A DNA stretch of 64,000 nucleotides from Miltoncostaea oceani. GTDB taxonomy: Bacteria > Actinomycetota > Thermoleophilia > Miltoncostaeales > Miltoncostaeaceae. Of the stretch, positions 49,041 to 57,978 are shown piece after piece. The DNA lies in NCBI RefSeq assembly GCF_018141545.1, contig NZ_CP064356.1:1488001-1552000 (forward strand). The letters run 5' to 3'. The translations under genes and the position numbers were made by a program. Every line of letters starts with the position of its first letter. Within the stretch, counting starts at the first letter, position 1. The notes beneath the pieces were generated by a model, which did no database searches, was not told the origin of the DNA, and saw nothing but the letters and a program-made list of their open reading frames with translations.

Positions 49041-50165
49041 TCAGGCGGGCACCTCGGCGCCCGTGAGCGGCTCGGCCCGGGCGGGCCGCTCCGCCGGGGC
49101 GGAGCGGCGACGCAGGGCCGTCCGCAGGGCGGCGCCCGCGGCGGCGCCGAGCGGGCCGCGCGCCGGCACGAGGACCGTGGACATCCGCAGGCGGTCGGGC
49201 CACATCGCGTTGACGGTGGCGTTGTCGGCCGACGCGATGGTGTCGAGCAGCGCCAGCTCCGGCCGGTCGTGGAAGCCGCGCATCGTGTCGATGTCGAGCA
49301 GCTTGCCGGGCGAGTAGGTCGCCATCGACTCGTCGAAGGCCTGCTTCACGCCGAAGATCCGGTCGCCGGCGACCATGTTGCACTTCATCGCGACGGGGCG
49401 GCCGCCGGCGGTGAGGGTGAGCAGCTCGAGCCGCCCGAGGGCGCGCAGGCCCGCGCAGGCCTCCCGGAAGAAGTCGGCGTGGGCGGGGTCGGCGGCGAGC
49501 GCGCTGCCCTCCCGGCCCTTCCAGCCGGAGGCCTCCATCGCGAGGAAGGTCTCGACCCCCTGCGGGTCGCGCGCGAGGTCCACGACGGCGACCGGGCCGT
49601 GCCGCTCCTCGAGGCGGCGCCGGTGGCGGGCGAGCTCCTGGCGGCGCTTGCTCTTCATGCCGTCCATGTAGGTGAAGGAGGACCGGCGCCGCAGGCCGGC
49701 GCGCTCGTAGCTCGCGACCTCGATCCCCGCGCCGCCGGCGGCGACGTCGAGGGCCTGGCGCAGCGGCCCGGCCGGGATCTGGGTGAACGCGGCGAACAGG
49801 CCGGCGGTGGGCCGGCGCATCGCGCCGAGCAGCGCGGTCAGGGCGGGGACGGGGTCCGCGCCGTCCACGAGCGGCGCCTCCAGCCCGCAGAAGGGGTGCG
49901 CCCACACCGCCGTGCACGGCAGGCGGAGGCGGCCCCACGCGGCGACGCGGTGGACGGGGGCGCACGCCGTCCAGCGGCCGTCCCCGTCGGCCACGACGAG
50001 CAGGCGCACGGCGCCGGGACGGGCGAGCGCCCGCACCGCGGGCAGCAGCAGCTCCGGCTCGAAGAACACGTTCGGCTCGGCCGCCCGCGCGGCCAGGTCA
50101 CGCCATCGTGCGAGATCGTCGGGGGTAAGCCCATCCATGGGGACGGCCCGGGTGGTCACACTCAT
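49041..50165 (-). CDS. GNAT-fold acyltransferase, BioF2/FemAB-like
   Basis: A 374-residue protein of the BioF2-like acetyltransferase domain (CelD/PelG-like): paired GNAT folds with SSFTYMDGMKSKRRQELARH and FLAMEASGWKGREGSAL as the hallmark segments, followed by GGRPVAMKCNMV and TYSPGKLLDIDTM. Relatives attach acyl or aminoacyl groups in polysaccharide and cell-wall pathways. Long 45-base leader with GAGGAGAGG ribosome-binding site before ATG 50165. Confidence 0.82.
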   Translation of the reverse strand: MSVTTRAVPMDGLTPDDLARWRDLAARAAEPNVFFEPELLLPAVRALARPGAVRLLVVADGDGRWTACAPVHRVAAWGRLRLPCTAVWAHPFCGLEAPLVDGADPVPALTALLGAMRRPTAGLFAAFTQIPAGPLRQALDVAAGGAGIEVASYERAGLRRRSSFTYMDGMKSKRRQELARHRRRLEERHGPVAVVDLARDPQGVETFLAMEASGWKGREGSALAADPAHADFFREACAGLRALGRLELLTLTAGGRPVAMKCNMVAGDRIFGVKQAFDESMATYSPGKLLDIDTMRGFHDRPELALLDTIASADNATVNAMWPDRLRMSTVLVPARGPLGAAAGAALRTALRRRSAPAERPARAEPLTGAEVPA

Positions 50166-50217
50166 CGAAGCCTCTCCTCTTCGGGCGACGCCGTCCGGTG
50201 GGACGTCGCGTGAGATG

Positions 50218-50223
50218 AGGGTA
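50218..50223 (-). promoter_or_regulatory. Putative -10 box of the GNAT gene
   Basis: Minus-strand TACCCT, predicting a leader of about 45 bases that contains a strong ribosome-binding site (50171-50179). Confidence 0.4.
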
Positions 50224-50341
50224 CGGCGGGGGCCGGTCCCGGCTCACGCCCCGGACGTCCAGTCCGGGCGGCGGAGGAGGGGGCTCCGCACTGGACCCAT
50301 GGGGGTTGCCCGGGTGGTCGCGGATCCGGCCCGCATCCCTC

Positions 50342-50347
50342 TATCCT
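50342..50347 (+). promoter_or_regulatory. Putative -10 box, near-leaderless channel-like gene
   Basis: TATCCT ends 8 bases before the GTG at 50356. An imperfect inverted repeat (GTCCAGT 50257-50263 with ACTGGAC 50290-50296, inner GCGGAG/CTCCGC) lies 46 bases upstream. Confidence 0.4.
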
Positions 50348-50355
50348 GGGCGGTC

Positions 50356-51009
50356 GTGGCCGGAATCGACCCCACCCTCGACCCCCGCGGCGCGGCGTGG
50401 GAGAAGCGGCTCCACCGCCCCGTCCTGGCCGCGGCGATCCTGGCGATCCCGACGGTCCTGCTCTACTTCTCGTCGCTCGGCGGCTGGGTGGCGGTGCTCG
50501 CGGTGTCGCTCGCCTGGGGCATCTGGCTCGTCTTCCTCGTCGAGGTCGTGATCATGCTGAGCGTGGTCCGCGAGCGGTGGGCGTGGCTGCGGGGCCATGC
50601 GTTCGGCGTGGTGATCCTCCTCGCCACGTTCCCGTTGCTCACGAGCATCCTCGAGGGGCTGCTCGCGGCGCGCGCCCTGTCGTCGCTGCAGGGCGCCCGC
50701 CTGCTGCAGGTGCTGTACCTGGCGAAGGCCGCGAAGCTGATCAAGTCGGCGCTGATCCTGCGCCGCAGCGGACGGGCCCCGACGCACCCCGCCCTGCTGA
50801 GCGCCGCCGCACTCGTGGGGGCGACCGCGCTCGTCGGCATCGGCGACCGCATCGTGTCGGGGGAGAAGCACCCGACGCCGTTCCACGGCACCTACGACGT
50901 GCTGACGGACGACGTCCCCGACGCCGCGCTCGCCGTGGCGCTGGTGGTCGCGGGCCTCGCGGCCGTCCTCCTGACCGCGCTCGGGATGCGCCGCCGCCGG
51001 GAGGCCTGA
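50356..51009 (+). CDS. Voltage-gated-channel-like membrane protein without a recognisable pore filter
   Basis: A 217-residue protein with about six hydrophobic segments. The order WEKRLHRPVLAAAILAIP, GIWLVFLVEVVIML, LRGHAFGVVILLATFPLL and a basic amphipathic segment (LYLAKAAKLIKSALILRRSG) resembles S1-S4 of voltage-gated ion channels. Where the pore loop would be, FHGTYDVLTDDVPDAALAV has no TVGYG-like filter. It may be a sensor-only or modulatory protein; it adjoins the KtrB gene convergently, which makes a role in ion homeostasis attractive but unproven. Confidence 0.65.
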   Translation: MAGIDPTLDPRGAAWEKRLHRPVLAAAILAIPTVLLYFSSLGGWVAVLAVSLAWGIWLVFLVEVVIMLSVVRERWAWLRGHAFGVVILLATFPLLTSILEGLLAARALSSLQGARLLQVLYLAKAAKLIKSALILRRSGRAPTHPALLSAAALVGATALVGIGDRIVSGEKHPTPFHGTYDVLTDDVPDAALAVALVVAGLAAVLLTALGMRRRREA

Positions 51010-51012
51010 GGC

Positions 51013-52356
51013 TCACCCCACCAGCGGGTGCTCCTCGGGGTGGCGGTACAGCAGCTCCCGCTCGCGCAGGACGAGCGCGACGAAGAGGGTGAGGGGCCCG
51101 ACCCGCCCCATCAGCATCAGCAGCATCAGGACGGCCTGACCCGGCGTCCCGAGCCCCGGGGTGACGCCCGCGGAGAGACCGACGGTGGCGAAGGCCGACG
51201 TGCACTCGAAGAGGGCGGCCGACAGCGGCAGGTCGTCGGTGAGCATGAGGGTGAGGGTCGCGGCGACCACGACGTTGACGGCGATCGCGGCGACGGTGAA
51301 CGCCTGGCGCACCACGCGCCGCGGCATCCGGCGGCGGAACGCGGTCGGGTCGCGGTCGCCCCGCAGCTCCGACCAGACGACCACGACGAGCACGGCGAGG
51401 GTCGTGACCTTGATGCCGCCGGCGGTGCTGCCGCTGCCGCCGCCCGCGAACATCAGCATGTCGGTGACCAGGAGCGACGCGTCGCCGGCCTCGGCGTAGT
51501 CGATCGCGTTGAAGCCGGCGGTCCGCGGCATGACGCCGGCCGTGAAGCCGCCGACCAGCCGGTCGCCCCAGCCGAGCGCCCCGAGCGTCGCCGTGTTCGA
51601 CCACTCGAGCGCGGTCATCGCGGCGGTCCCGGCGACGAGCAGCACGCCCGTCGTCAGCAGGGTCAGCTTGGTGTGGACGCTCCACGTCGCCGGGCGCCGC
51701 AGCCGGCGGTGCAGGTCGATCCACACGGGGAAACCGATGCCGCCGACGATCACCGCGAGGCACGCGGTGATCAGGAACCAGGGGTCCCCGGCGAGCCCGA
51801 TCAGGTTGTCGGAGTACAGCGAGAAGCCGGCGTTGTTGTACGCGGAGACGGCGTGGAAGACCCCCTGCCAGGCGGCGTCCCCCGCCGGGCGGCCGTCGAT
51901 CGCGAGGCGGACCCCGAGGACGAGGGCGACGACGGCCTCGACGGCGAGGCTGACGCCGACGATCACCAGGACGAGGCGGCGCAGGTCGCCGATGGCCGGC
52001 GACTGGGTCTCGGCCTGGGCGGCGATGCGGCCGCGCAGCCCGATCCGCTTCGCCACCAGCAACAGGAGGACGGACGCGGTGGTCATGATCCCGAGGCCGC
52101 CGAGCTGGATCAGCGCGAGGATCACCGCCTGCCCGAAGGGGGTCCAGTACGTGGCGGTGTCGACCGTCGCGAGGCCCGTCACGGTCACGGCGGAGGTGGA
52201 GGTGAAGAGGGCCGTCCCGAAGGACGCCGCCCCGGCCCCCTCCCGGGCCCCGGGCAGGGTCAGCACGGCGGCGCCGACGAGGATGACCGCGACGAAGGCG
52301 GCCACGACGAGGCGGGCGGGGTGGCGGAACGCGGGCCTGGCGGCGGTGGGTGGCAC
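51013..52356 (-). CDS. ktrB: K+ transporter KtrB/TrkH family
   Basis: A 447-residue transporter with four M1-P-M2 repeats. The four selectivity segments are AVTVTGLA, AYNNAGFS, MPRTAGFN and FATVGLSAG, each with the conserved glycine. GGGSGSTAGGIK is the typical intramembrane loop. KtrB pairs with a cytoplasmic KtrA/TrkA ring; no such gene lies next to it in the window. GTG 52356 is preceded by GAGGTGA. Confidence 0.92.
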   Translation of the reverse strand: MPPTAARPAFRHPARLVVAAFVAVILVGAAVLTLPGAREGAGAASFGTALFTSTSAVTVTGLATVDTATYWTPFGQAVILALIQLGGLGIMTTASVLLLLVAKRIGLRGRIAAQAETQSPAIGDLRRLVLVIVGVSLAVEAVVALVLGVRLAIDGRPAGDAAWQGVFHAVSAYNNAGFSLYSDNLIGLAGDPWFLITACLAVIVGGIGFPVWIDLHRRLRRPATWSVHTKLTLLTTGVLLVAGTAAMTALEWSNTATLGALGWGDRLVGGFTAGVMPRTAGFNAIDYAEAGDASLLVTDMLMFAGGGSGSTAGGIKVTTLAVLVVVVWSELRGDRDPTAFRRRMPRRVVRQAFTVAAIAVNVVVAATLTLMLTDDLPLSAALFECTSAFATVGLSAGVTPGLGTPGQAVLMLLMLMGRVGPLTLFVALVLRERELLYRHPEEHPLVG

Positions 52357-52428
52357 GGGTCACCTCGGGCGGCGGCGGGTCCCCTCGGGCGGCGGCATCC
52401 TCGCAGGCGCACGCCCCGACGGCCCGTC

Positions 52429-52434
52429 TACCAT
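52429..52434 (+). promoter_or_regulatory. Putative -10 box, leaderless small gene
   Basis: TACCAT ends exactly 6 bases before the ATG at 52441. Confidence 0.45.
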
Positions 52435-52440
52435 GTGGGG

Positions 52441-52620
52441 ATGGAGCCCCCGGTCGTGACGGTGCGCGCACCCGACGGCACGCGCCTCGCCGACGTCACG
52501 GTCGAGGGCGGGCACGCCCGCATCGACCCGCCGGATGCGGCGTCGCACCCGCTGGTCGCGGCGGTCGCCGGCCAGATGGAGCGGACCGCCACCCGGCCGC
52601 GCCCCCGCCCCTCCTGCTGA
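52441..52620 (+). CDS. Small hypothetical protein
   Basis: A 59-residue protein with a beta-rich first half (PVVTVRAPDGTRLADVTVEG, GHARIDPP) and a basic Pro/Arg tail ending in Cys. No family recognised. Supported by the exact leaderless promoter spacing and by composition in its first 45 residues; it ends 10 bases before the convergent M42 peptidase stop. The chance of a spurious frame remains. Confidence 0.5.
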   Translation: MEPPVVTVRAPDGTRLADVTVEGGHARIDPPDAASHPLVAAVAGQMERTATRPRPRPSC

Positions 52621-52630
52621 GCCCCTCGGG

Positions 52631-53818
52631 CTAGTCCACCCCGATGGGGCCGTCGCGCGGTCCCTCCTCGTTCGCGGGCTGCACCGCCAGCGACGGGAAG
52701 TCCTCCAGCTCGCCCCGCCCCCCGGCGTCCCACTCGGGGAACACGAGGTCGGTCTGCAGGTAGAGCCCGATCAGCTCGGCCAGGTGCACGAGGCCGCCCA
52801 TGTGGGTGCGCTCGTGGCCGTGCGTCGCGTCGACCCCGAAGCCGAGCAGGGCCGTCCGCGTGTCGGCGCCCGACTCGAGGGTGGCGGCCAGGTCGGAGCG
52901 GTAGTGGACGAACACGTCGCGCACGCAGGGCACGCCGTGCTCGGAGGCGAGCGCCGCGATCCGGCGTGACAGGTGGTAGTCGAACGGGCCGACGCCGTCC
53001 GCCATCGCCACGCAGACGGCGTCCTCCCGCGACTGCTGCTCGGGCGCGACCACGGCGGTGTCGACGGAGACGATCTCGGCGACGCGCGAGTCGACGCCGT
53101 GGCTGGCGCCGTGACCGACCTCCTCGGTGCAGGTGATCAGCAGGTGCGCGTTGACCGGCACGTGCACGCCGGTCTCGACGACGGCCTTCACGCCGGCGAG
53201 GACCGCGGCGACGCCGGCCTTGTCGTCGAGGTGCCGGGCCTTCACGAAGCCGCTGGGGGTGATGAGCGGCGTCGAGATGAGCGCGACGAAGTCGCCGACG
53301 TCGATGCCGAGGGAGCGCAGCCCGGCCGCGTCCTCCACCGACTCGTCGACGCGCACCTCCACGTGGTCCCAGCCGACGCCCTGCGAGTCGACCTCGTCGT
53401 TGTAGCGGTGGCCGCTCGCCTTGAGGGCGAGGATGGTGCCGGTGATGACCTGGTCGAGGTCGTCGGTGAAGATCCGCACCTGCGCGCCCTCGGAGAAGCG
53501 CGCGCTGTGGGTCCCGATCGGCCGGACCGCGAGGCGCCCGTTCTCCTTCAGGCCGCGCACCATGCACCCGATCGTGTCCGTGTGGACGACGAGGGTGCGG
53601 TCGACGTCGTCGCGGTCGCCGTCGAGGCTCGCGATGATCGCCCCGCGGCGCGTGATCGAGAAGGGGAGCCCGAGGCCCTCGAGGCGCTCGCCGACGTACT
53701 GCATGACGTGATCGGTCCGGCCCGACGGGCTGGGGATCTCGAGGAGCTCCACGAGGACGGTCTCGAGGTACTCCCGGTCGATGCCGAGACGGCGCGGCGG
53801 GGGCGGGCGTGGGACCAA
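52631..53818 (-). CDS. M42-family metallopeptidase of the NAGGN osmolyte system
   Basis: A 395-residue di-metal aminopeptidase. Ligands: His in VVHTDTIG, Asp in ARHLDDKAG, catalytic Glu-Glu in TCTEEVGHG, Asp in VSVDTAVV and His in ERTHMGG. It is the third gene after asnO and ngg, the arrangement of the osmoprotectant NAGGN-associated M42 peptidases (TIGR03106), thought to turn over or process the dipeptide. TTG 53818 is chosen because GAGGAG lies five bases upstream and it yields the correct N-terminus. Confidence 0.9.
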   Translation of the reverse strand: MVPRPPPPRRLGIDREYLETVLVELLEIPSPSGRTDHVMQYVGERLEGLGLPFSITRRGAIIASLDGDRDDVDRTLVVHTDTIGCMVRGLKENGRLAVRPIGTHSARFSEGAQVRIFTDDLDQVITGTILALKASGHRYNDEVDSQGVGWDHVEVRVDESVEDAAGLRSLGIDVGDFVALISTPLITPSGFVKARHLDDKAGVAAVLAGVKAVVETGVHVPVNAHLLITCTEEVGHGASHGVDSRVAEIVSVDTAVVAPEQQSREDAVCVAMADGVGPFDYHLSRRIAALASEHGVPCVRDVFVHYRSDLAATLESGADTRTALLGFGVDATHGHERTHMGGLVHLAELIGLYLQTDLVFPEWDAGGRGELEDFPSLAVQPANEEGPRDGPIGVD

Positions 53819-53859
53819 CGGTGCTCCTCGGGGGTCGGGGCGACGGGTCCCGGAGGATG

Positions 53860-55629
53860 TCAGGTGGCGGACTCCACCGGCACCCAGCGCCGGGGCACGC
53901 CGCGGGTGCCGGGGAAGAGCATGTCGAGGTAGCGCTCCGCCGTCGGCTGCGGCTCGTGGTTCGCCAGGCCGGGGCGCTCGTTCGCCTCGATGAAGACGTG
54001 CTCGGGTCCCGCGGGGTCGGGGACCAGCAGGTCGAGGCCGGTCAGGGGGATCTCCAGCGCGCGGCTCGCGGCGACGCACGCGGCGGCGAGGTCGGGGTGG
54101 AGCTCCGCGGTGACGTCGTGGATCGTCCCGCCGGTGTGGAGGTTCGCGGTGCGGCGCACCTCGAGCGTCTCTCCCGCGGGGAGGACGTCGTCCAACGTGT
54201 GGCCCGCGGCGCGCACGACGTCCTCGGTCGCGGCGTCGAGCGGGATCGTCGACTCGCCCCCCGTCGCCGCGGCCCGCCGCCGGCTCTGGGCCTCGATCAG
54301 GGCCCGGATGTCCTTGCGGCCGTCCCCCGTCACCGCGGCGGGGCGCCGCACGGCGGCCGCGACGACGGCGTGGTCGATGACGACGACGCGCAGGTCCTGG
54401 CCGGGGCAGAGCTCCTCGAGCAGCACGTCGGCGCAGTGGCGGGTCGCGAGGGCGACGGCCTCCTCGAGGGCCGTCTCGGTCGTGACGCCGACGGTGATGC
54501 CGCGTCCCTGCTCGCCCCGCGCCGGCTTGACCACGAGCGGACCCGCCTCGCGCAGGAACGCCACGTCCTCGGCGCCGCGGGTCGCGTCGACGCCGCGCGG
54601 CACCCGCAGCCCCGCCTTCGCGAGCACCCGGCGCGTGACGCGCTTGTCGTCGCACCGGCTCATGGCGACGGCGCTCGTCAGCTCCGACAGGGACTCGCGC
54701 ATCGTGATGCGGCGGCCGCCGTGGGTGAGGCGCATCTCGCCCCACTCGGCGTCGAGGATCTCGACCCCGACGCCCCGGCGCCGCGCCTCGACGGCGATGA
54801 TCTTCGCGTAGGGGTTGAGGTCGTCGTGCCCGTGGGTGCCGGGGGCGACGAACAGCTCCTCGTTGATCGGGTTCTTGCGCTTCACGAACAGCTCGGGGAT
54901 GCGCGTGAAGCCGAGCCGCTCGTAGAGCCGGATGGCGCCGGTGTTGTCGGCCAGCACCGACAGGTCGACGTAGCGGCGGCCGAGGGCGACGAGGCGGTCG
55001 GCGAGCGCCGCGAGCAGCGCCTGTCCCGTGCCGGGGGGCGCGGCGTTCATGTCGACCGTCAGGCACCAGAGGCTGCTGCCGCCGTCGGGGTCGCCGAACA
55101 CGGCGACGTGGTCGACGCCGGTGATGGTGCCGACGACGGTGTCGGTGGGGGTGTGCACGGCGACGAGGTGCAGGAACTCTTCGGTGCCGGCGTTGCCGAT
55201 CAGGGTGTCGACGGGCGCCGTCAGCATGCCGTTCGCGGCGTAGATGCGGTTGACGGCGTCGGCGTCGGCCGCGTCGCGGAGGGGCCGCACCTCGACCGAC
55301 CCGAGGCGGGCCTCGATCTCGGCGGGCAGCTCCAGCCGGTACGTGTGCGACGGGTCGATGAACAGCTCGGCGTGGCGCCGCGCCACCAGCACGTGCGGCT
55401 CGGCCAGGTACACGCAGATGTCGCGGGCCCCGTCGGCCTCGGCGCGCAGCGCGTCGGCGGCGCGCTCCGCGTCGGGGAACGTGTTGCCGAACACGAGGCG
55501 CCCCCACCCGCAGTCGAGGACGACCGACTCGGGTCCCGGGGCGGGGGACGGCGGCTCGGCCGGTCCCTGCGCCGACGGGTCGCCCCCCGGCCCGACCTTC
55601 TCGCGGGCCGGTGTCGGGTCGGTCGTCAT
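53860..55629 (-). CDS. ngg: N-acetylglutaminylglutamine synthetase (GNAT + ATP-grasp)
   Basis: A 589-residue bifunctional protein. N-terminal GNAT acetyltransferase (about 110-265, with PPGTGQALLAALADRLV as the acetyl-CoA loop and YERLGF), C-terminal ATP-grasp ligase (about 330-580, with PLVVKPARGEQGRGITVGV, VLLEEL and VFIEANERPG). It acetylates and condenses glutamine residues in synthesis of N-acetylglutaminylglutamine amide, a compatible solute made under salt stress. Lies 16 bases downstream of asnO. Confidence 0.92.
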   Translation of the reverse strand: MTTDPTPAREKVGPGGDPSAQGPAEPPSPAPGPESVVLDCGWGRLVFGNTFPDAERAADALRAEADGARDICVYLAEPHVLVARRHAELFIDPSHTYRLELPAEIEARLGSVEVRPLRDAADADAVNRIYAANGMLTAPVDTLIGNAGTEEFLHLVAVHTPTDTVVGTITGVDHVAVFGDPDGGSSLWCLTVDMNAAPPGTGQALLAALADRLVALGRRYVDLSVLADNTGAIRLYERLGFTRIPELFVKRKNPINEELFVAPGTHGHDDLNPYAKIIAVEARRRGVGVEILDAEWGEMRLTHGGRRITMRESLSELTSAVAMSRCDDKRVTRRVLAKAGLRVPRGVDATRGAEDVAFLREAGPLVVKPARGEQGRGITVGVTTETALEEAVALATRHCADVLLEELCPGQDLRVVVIDHAVVAAAVRRPAAVTGDGRKDIRALIEAQSRRRAAATGGESTIPLDAATEDVVRAAGHTLDDVLPAGETLEVRRTANLHTGGTIHDVTAELHPDLAAACVAASRALEIPLTGLDLLVPDPAGPEHVFIEANERPGLANHEPQPTAERYLDMLFPGTRGVPRRWVPVESAT

Positions 55630-55645
55630 GGCGTGGGGTCTCCTC

Positions 55646-57430
55646 TCACCGCACTCCGTGGGTCTGGAGCCAGAGCTCCAGCAGCCCGAGCTGCCACAGC
55701 TTGTTGCCGCGCAACGGGGTCAGCTCGCTGTTGGGGTCGCGCAGCAGCCCGTCGACGTATCCCTGCCGGAACAGGCCGCGCTCGCGGGCGTCGGGGGCGT
55801 GCAGCGCGTCGCGCACCCGGTCGAGGACGTCGCCCTCCAGGTGGGTGACGCCGGGGACGGGGAAGTAGCCCTTGGGGCGGTCGATGACCTCGTGGGGCAG
55901 CACCCGCCGCCCGATGTCCTTCAGCACGCCCTTGCCGCCCTGGGCCAGCTTCAGGCCGGGCGGGCAGCTCGCCGCCATCTCCACGAACTCGTGGTCGAGG
56001 AACGGCACCCGCGCCTCCAGGCCGTGCGCCATCGTCATGTTGTCGACGCGCTTCACGGGGTCCTCGACGAGCATGACGCCGGTGTCGATGCGCAGCGCCG
56101 CGTCGACGGCCGTCTCGGCGCCGGGGGCGGAGAAGTGGCCGTTGACGTACTCGCGCGGCGGGTCGCCGGGCCAGCGGTACGCCTCGCCGATCACCTCGGC
56201 CATGCCGGCGGCGTCGCGGTCGAAGAACGCCTCGCCGTAGATGCCGAGGGCGTCCTCGCGGCCGACGTCGATGAGCGGCGGGTACCAGTGGTAGCCGCCG
56301 AGGATCTCGTCGGCGCCCTGCCCCGACTGCACGACCTTCAGGTGCTTCGCGACGGCCTCGCTGAGCAGGTAGAACGCGACGCAGTCGTGGCTCACCATCG
56401 GCTCCGACATGGCGCCGACGGCGCGCTCCAGCGGGCCGAGCAGGTCGCGCGCGGCGATCCGGATCTGGTGGTGGTCGGTCGCGAACCGCTCGGCGATGAC
56501 GTCGGAGTAGCGGAACTCGTCGCCCTCGCGGCCGCCGACCGACTCGAAGCCGATCGAGAACGTCGCGAGGTCGTGCTGCCCCTCGCCGGCGAGGAGGGCC
56601 ACCACGAGGCTCGAGTCGAGCCCCCCGGAGAGCAGCACGCCGACGGGCACGTCGGCGACCATCCGCCGCCGCACGGCGGTGGTGAGGGAGCCGAGCAGCG
56701 CGTCCTGCCAGTCGCGGTCGCTCCAGCCGGCGCGCTCCGGGTCGCGGGTGAACGACGCCTTCCAGTAGAGGCGGTCCTCCTGGCGGCCGTCGGGGTGGAT
56801 GGTGCGCACCGTGGCGGGGGGCAGCTTCTGGACGCCGCGGAGGATGGTCCGCGGGGCCGGGACCACCGAGTGGAACGTCAGGTAGTGGTGCAGCGCCACC
56901 GGGTCGATGGCGGTGTCGACGCCGCCGCCGGCGAGCAGCGCGGGGAGGGTGCTGGCGAAGCGGACCGCGTCGGCGGTCTCCGCGACGTAGAGGGGCTTGA
57001 TGCCGAGCCGGTCGCGGGCGAGCACGACGCGGCCGCTGTCGCGCTCGACGATCGCGACGGCGAACATGCCGATCAGGTGGTCCACGAAGGAGGCGCCCCA
57101 CTGGGCGTACGCCTTCAGCACCACCTCGCTGTCGCCCTGCGAGGCGAAGACGTGGCCGAGGCCGCTCAGCTCCTCGCGGAGCTCCCGGTAGTTGTAGATG
57201 CAGCCGTTGAAGACGCCCGACAGGCCGGCGACCGCGTCGACGAGCGGCTGGCCGCTGGCCGCGGTCAGGTCGATGATCTTGAGGCGGCGGTGGGCGAGGC
57301 CCACGGACCCCTGCGACCACGCGCCCGACGCGTCCGGACCCCGGTCCGACATGGTGGCCGACATCCGCCCCAGCGCGACGAGATCGGCGGGGGCGCCGTC
57401 CCGCCTGATCTCCCCGGCGATTCCACACAT
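55646..57430 (-). CDS. asnO: NAGGN amidotransferase, asparagine-synthase type
   Basis: A 594-residue class-II glutamine amidotransferase. Cys2 of MCGIAGEI is the N-terminal nucleophile after Met removal, with DRGPDASG and a glutaminase domain to about residue 210; the synthetase domain has the PP-loop LSGGLDSS (268-274) and VQSGQGADEILGGYHWY. It amidates the C-terminus of the dipeptide in the NAGGN pathway rather than making asparagine, inferred from the neighbouring ngg and M42 genes. ATG 57430 gives the invariant MCGI start. Confidence 0.93.
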   Translation of the reverse strand: MCGIAGEIRRDGAPADLVALGRMSATMSDRGPDASGAWSQGSVGLAHRRLKIIDLTAASGQPLVDAVAGLSGVFNGCIYNYRELREELSGLGHVFASQGDSEVVLKAYAQWGASFVDHLIGMFAVAIVERDSGRVVLARDRLGIKPLYVAETADAVRFASTLPALLAGGGVDTAIDPVALHHYLTFHSVVPAPRTILRGVQKLPPATVRTIHPDGRQEDRLYWKASFTRDPERAGWSDRDWQDALLGSLTTAVRRRMVADVPVGVLLSGGLDSSLVVALLAGEGQHDLATFSIGFESVGGREGDEFRYSDVIAERFATDHHQIRIAARDLLGPLERAVGAMSEPMVSHDCVAFYLLSEAVAKHLKVVQSGQGADEILGGYHWYPPLIDVGREDALGIYGEAFFDRDAAGMAEVIGEAYRWPGDPPREYVNGHFSAPGAETAVDAALRIDTGVMLVEDPVKRVDNMTMAHGLEARVPFLDHEFVEMAASCPPGLKLAQGGKGVLKDIGRRVLPHEVIDRPKGYFPVPGVTHLEGDVLDRVRDALHAPDARERGLFRQGYVDGLLRDPNSELTPLRGNKLWQLGLLELWLQTHGVR

Positions 57431-57454
57431 GGGGCGGGAGTCTTGCAGTCGTCC

Positions 57455-57488
57455 GGGCGCGCCGCCCGCGCGGCGTCGCGGCGCGCCC
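57455..57488. terminator. GC hairpin between SRPBCC gene and NAGGN operon
   Basis: Perfect 10-bp inverted repeat GGGCGCGCCG (57455-57464) with CGGCGCGCCC (57479-57488), 14-base loop, just past the SRPBCC stop and 25 bases before the asnO start. No T-tract. Confidence 0.45.
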
Positions 57489-57498
57489 CGGGCCGGGC

Positions 57499-57912
57499 TC
57501 AGGCCGCGGCGCCCTCCAGGCGGTCCCGCAGCGACTCCAGGCCGGCCGTCATGACGCCCGACAGCCGGGCCTCGATGTCGTACCCCTCGACGTCCGAGGT
57601 GGCGGTCTGGCGCCACAGCACCCGCGACCCGCCGGGGGCCTCGACGACCCGGATCGTGGCGCGGTGGCTCGTCAGGCCGGGGATGCCCGACTCGACGACG
57701 TAGGAGTAGGTCCGGGCGGCGTCGTCGCGGTCGACGAGCCGCTCGAGCAGCTGCGCGCCGTTGCCCATCGTCACGGTGCGCAGGTCGCCGTCGACGGCGA
57801 TGTCGCTCACGGGGCCGAACCAGTCCCGGATCGCCACGGGGTCGCCGGCCAGCCGCCAGGCCGCGTCGGGGTCCACGCCCACGTCCACGCCCACCTCGAA
57901 GTCGTTCGCCAT
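57499..57912 (-). CDS. SRPBCC-fold protein
   Basis: A 137-residue START-like domain: FEVGVDVGVDPDAAWRLAGD, WFGPVSDIAVDG, LRTVTMGNGAQLLERL and a long C-terminal helix LSGVMTAGLESLRDRLEG. The family binds hydrophobic ligands (polyketide cyclase/dehydrase-like); ligand unknown. ATG 57912 has AGGAGG six bases upstream. Divergent from the macro-domain gene. Confidence 0.8.
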   Translation of the reverse strand: MANDFEVGVDVGVDPDAAWRLAGDPVAIRDWFGPVSDIAVDGDLRTVTMGNGAQLLERLVDRDDAARTYSYVVESGIPGLTSHRATIRVVEAPGGSRVLWRQTATSDVEGYDIEARLSGVMTAGLESLRDRLEGAAA

Positions 57913-57966
57913 CAGGGTCCTCCTCGTCCGCCGGGTCGTCGCGGTGGAGGGTACCCGCGGGGCGGG

Positions 57967-57972
57967 TATCGT
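57967..57972 (+). promoter_or_regulatory. Putative -10 box, leaderless macro-domain gene
   Basis: TATCGT ends exactly 6 bases before the GTG at 57979. Confidence 0.5.
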
Positions 57973-57978
57973 CGGGCC

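Noticed and set aside
50356-51009. Potassium channel
   Set aside because: No selectivity-filter sequence can be found.
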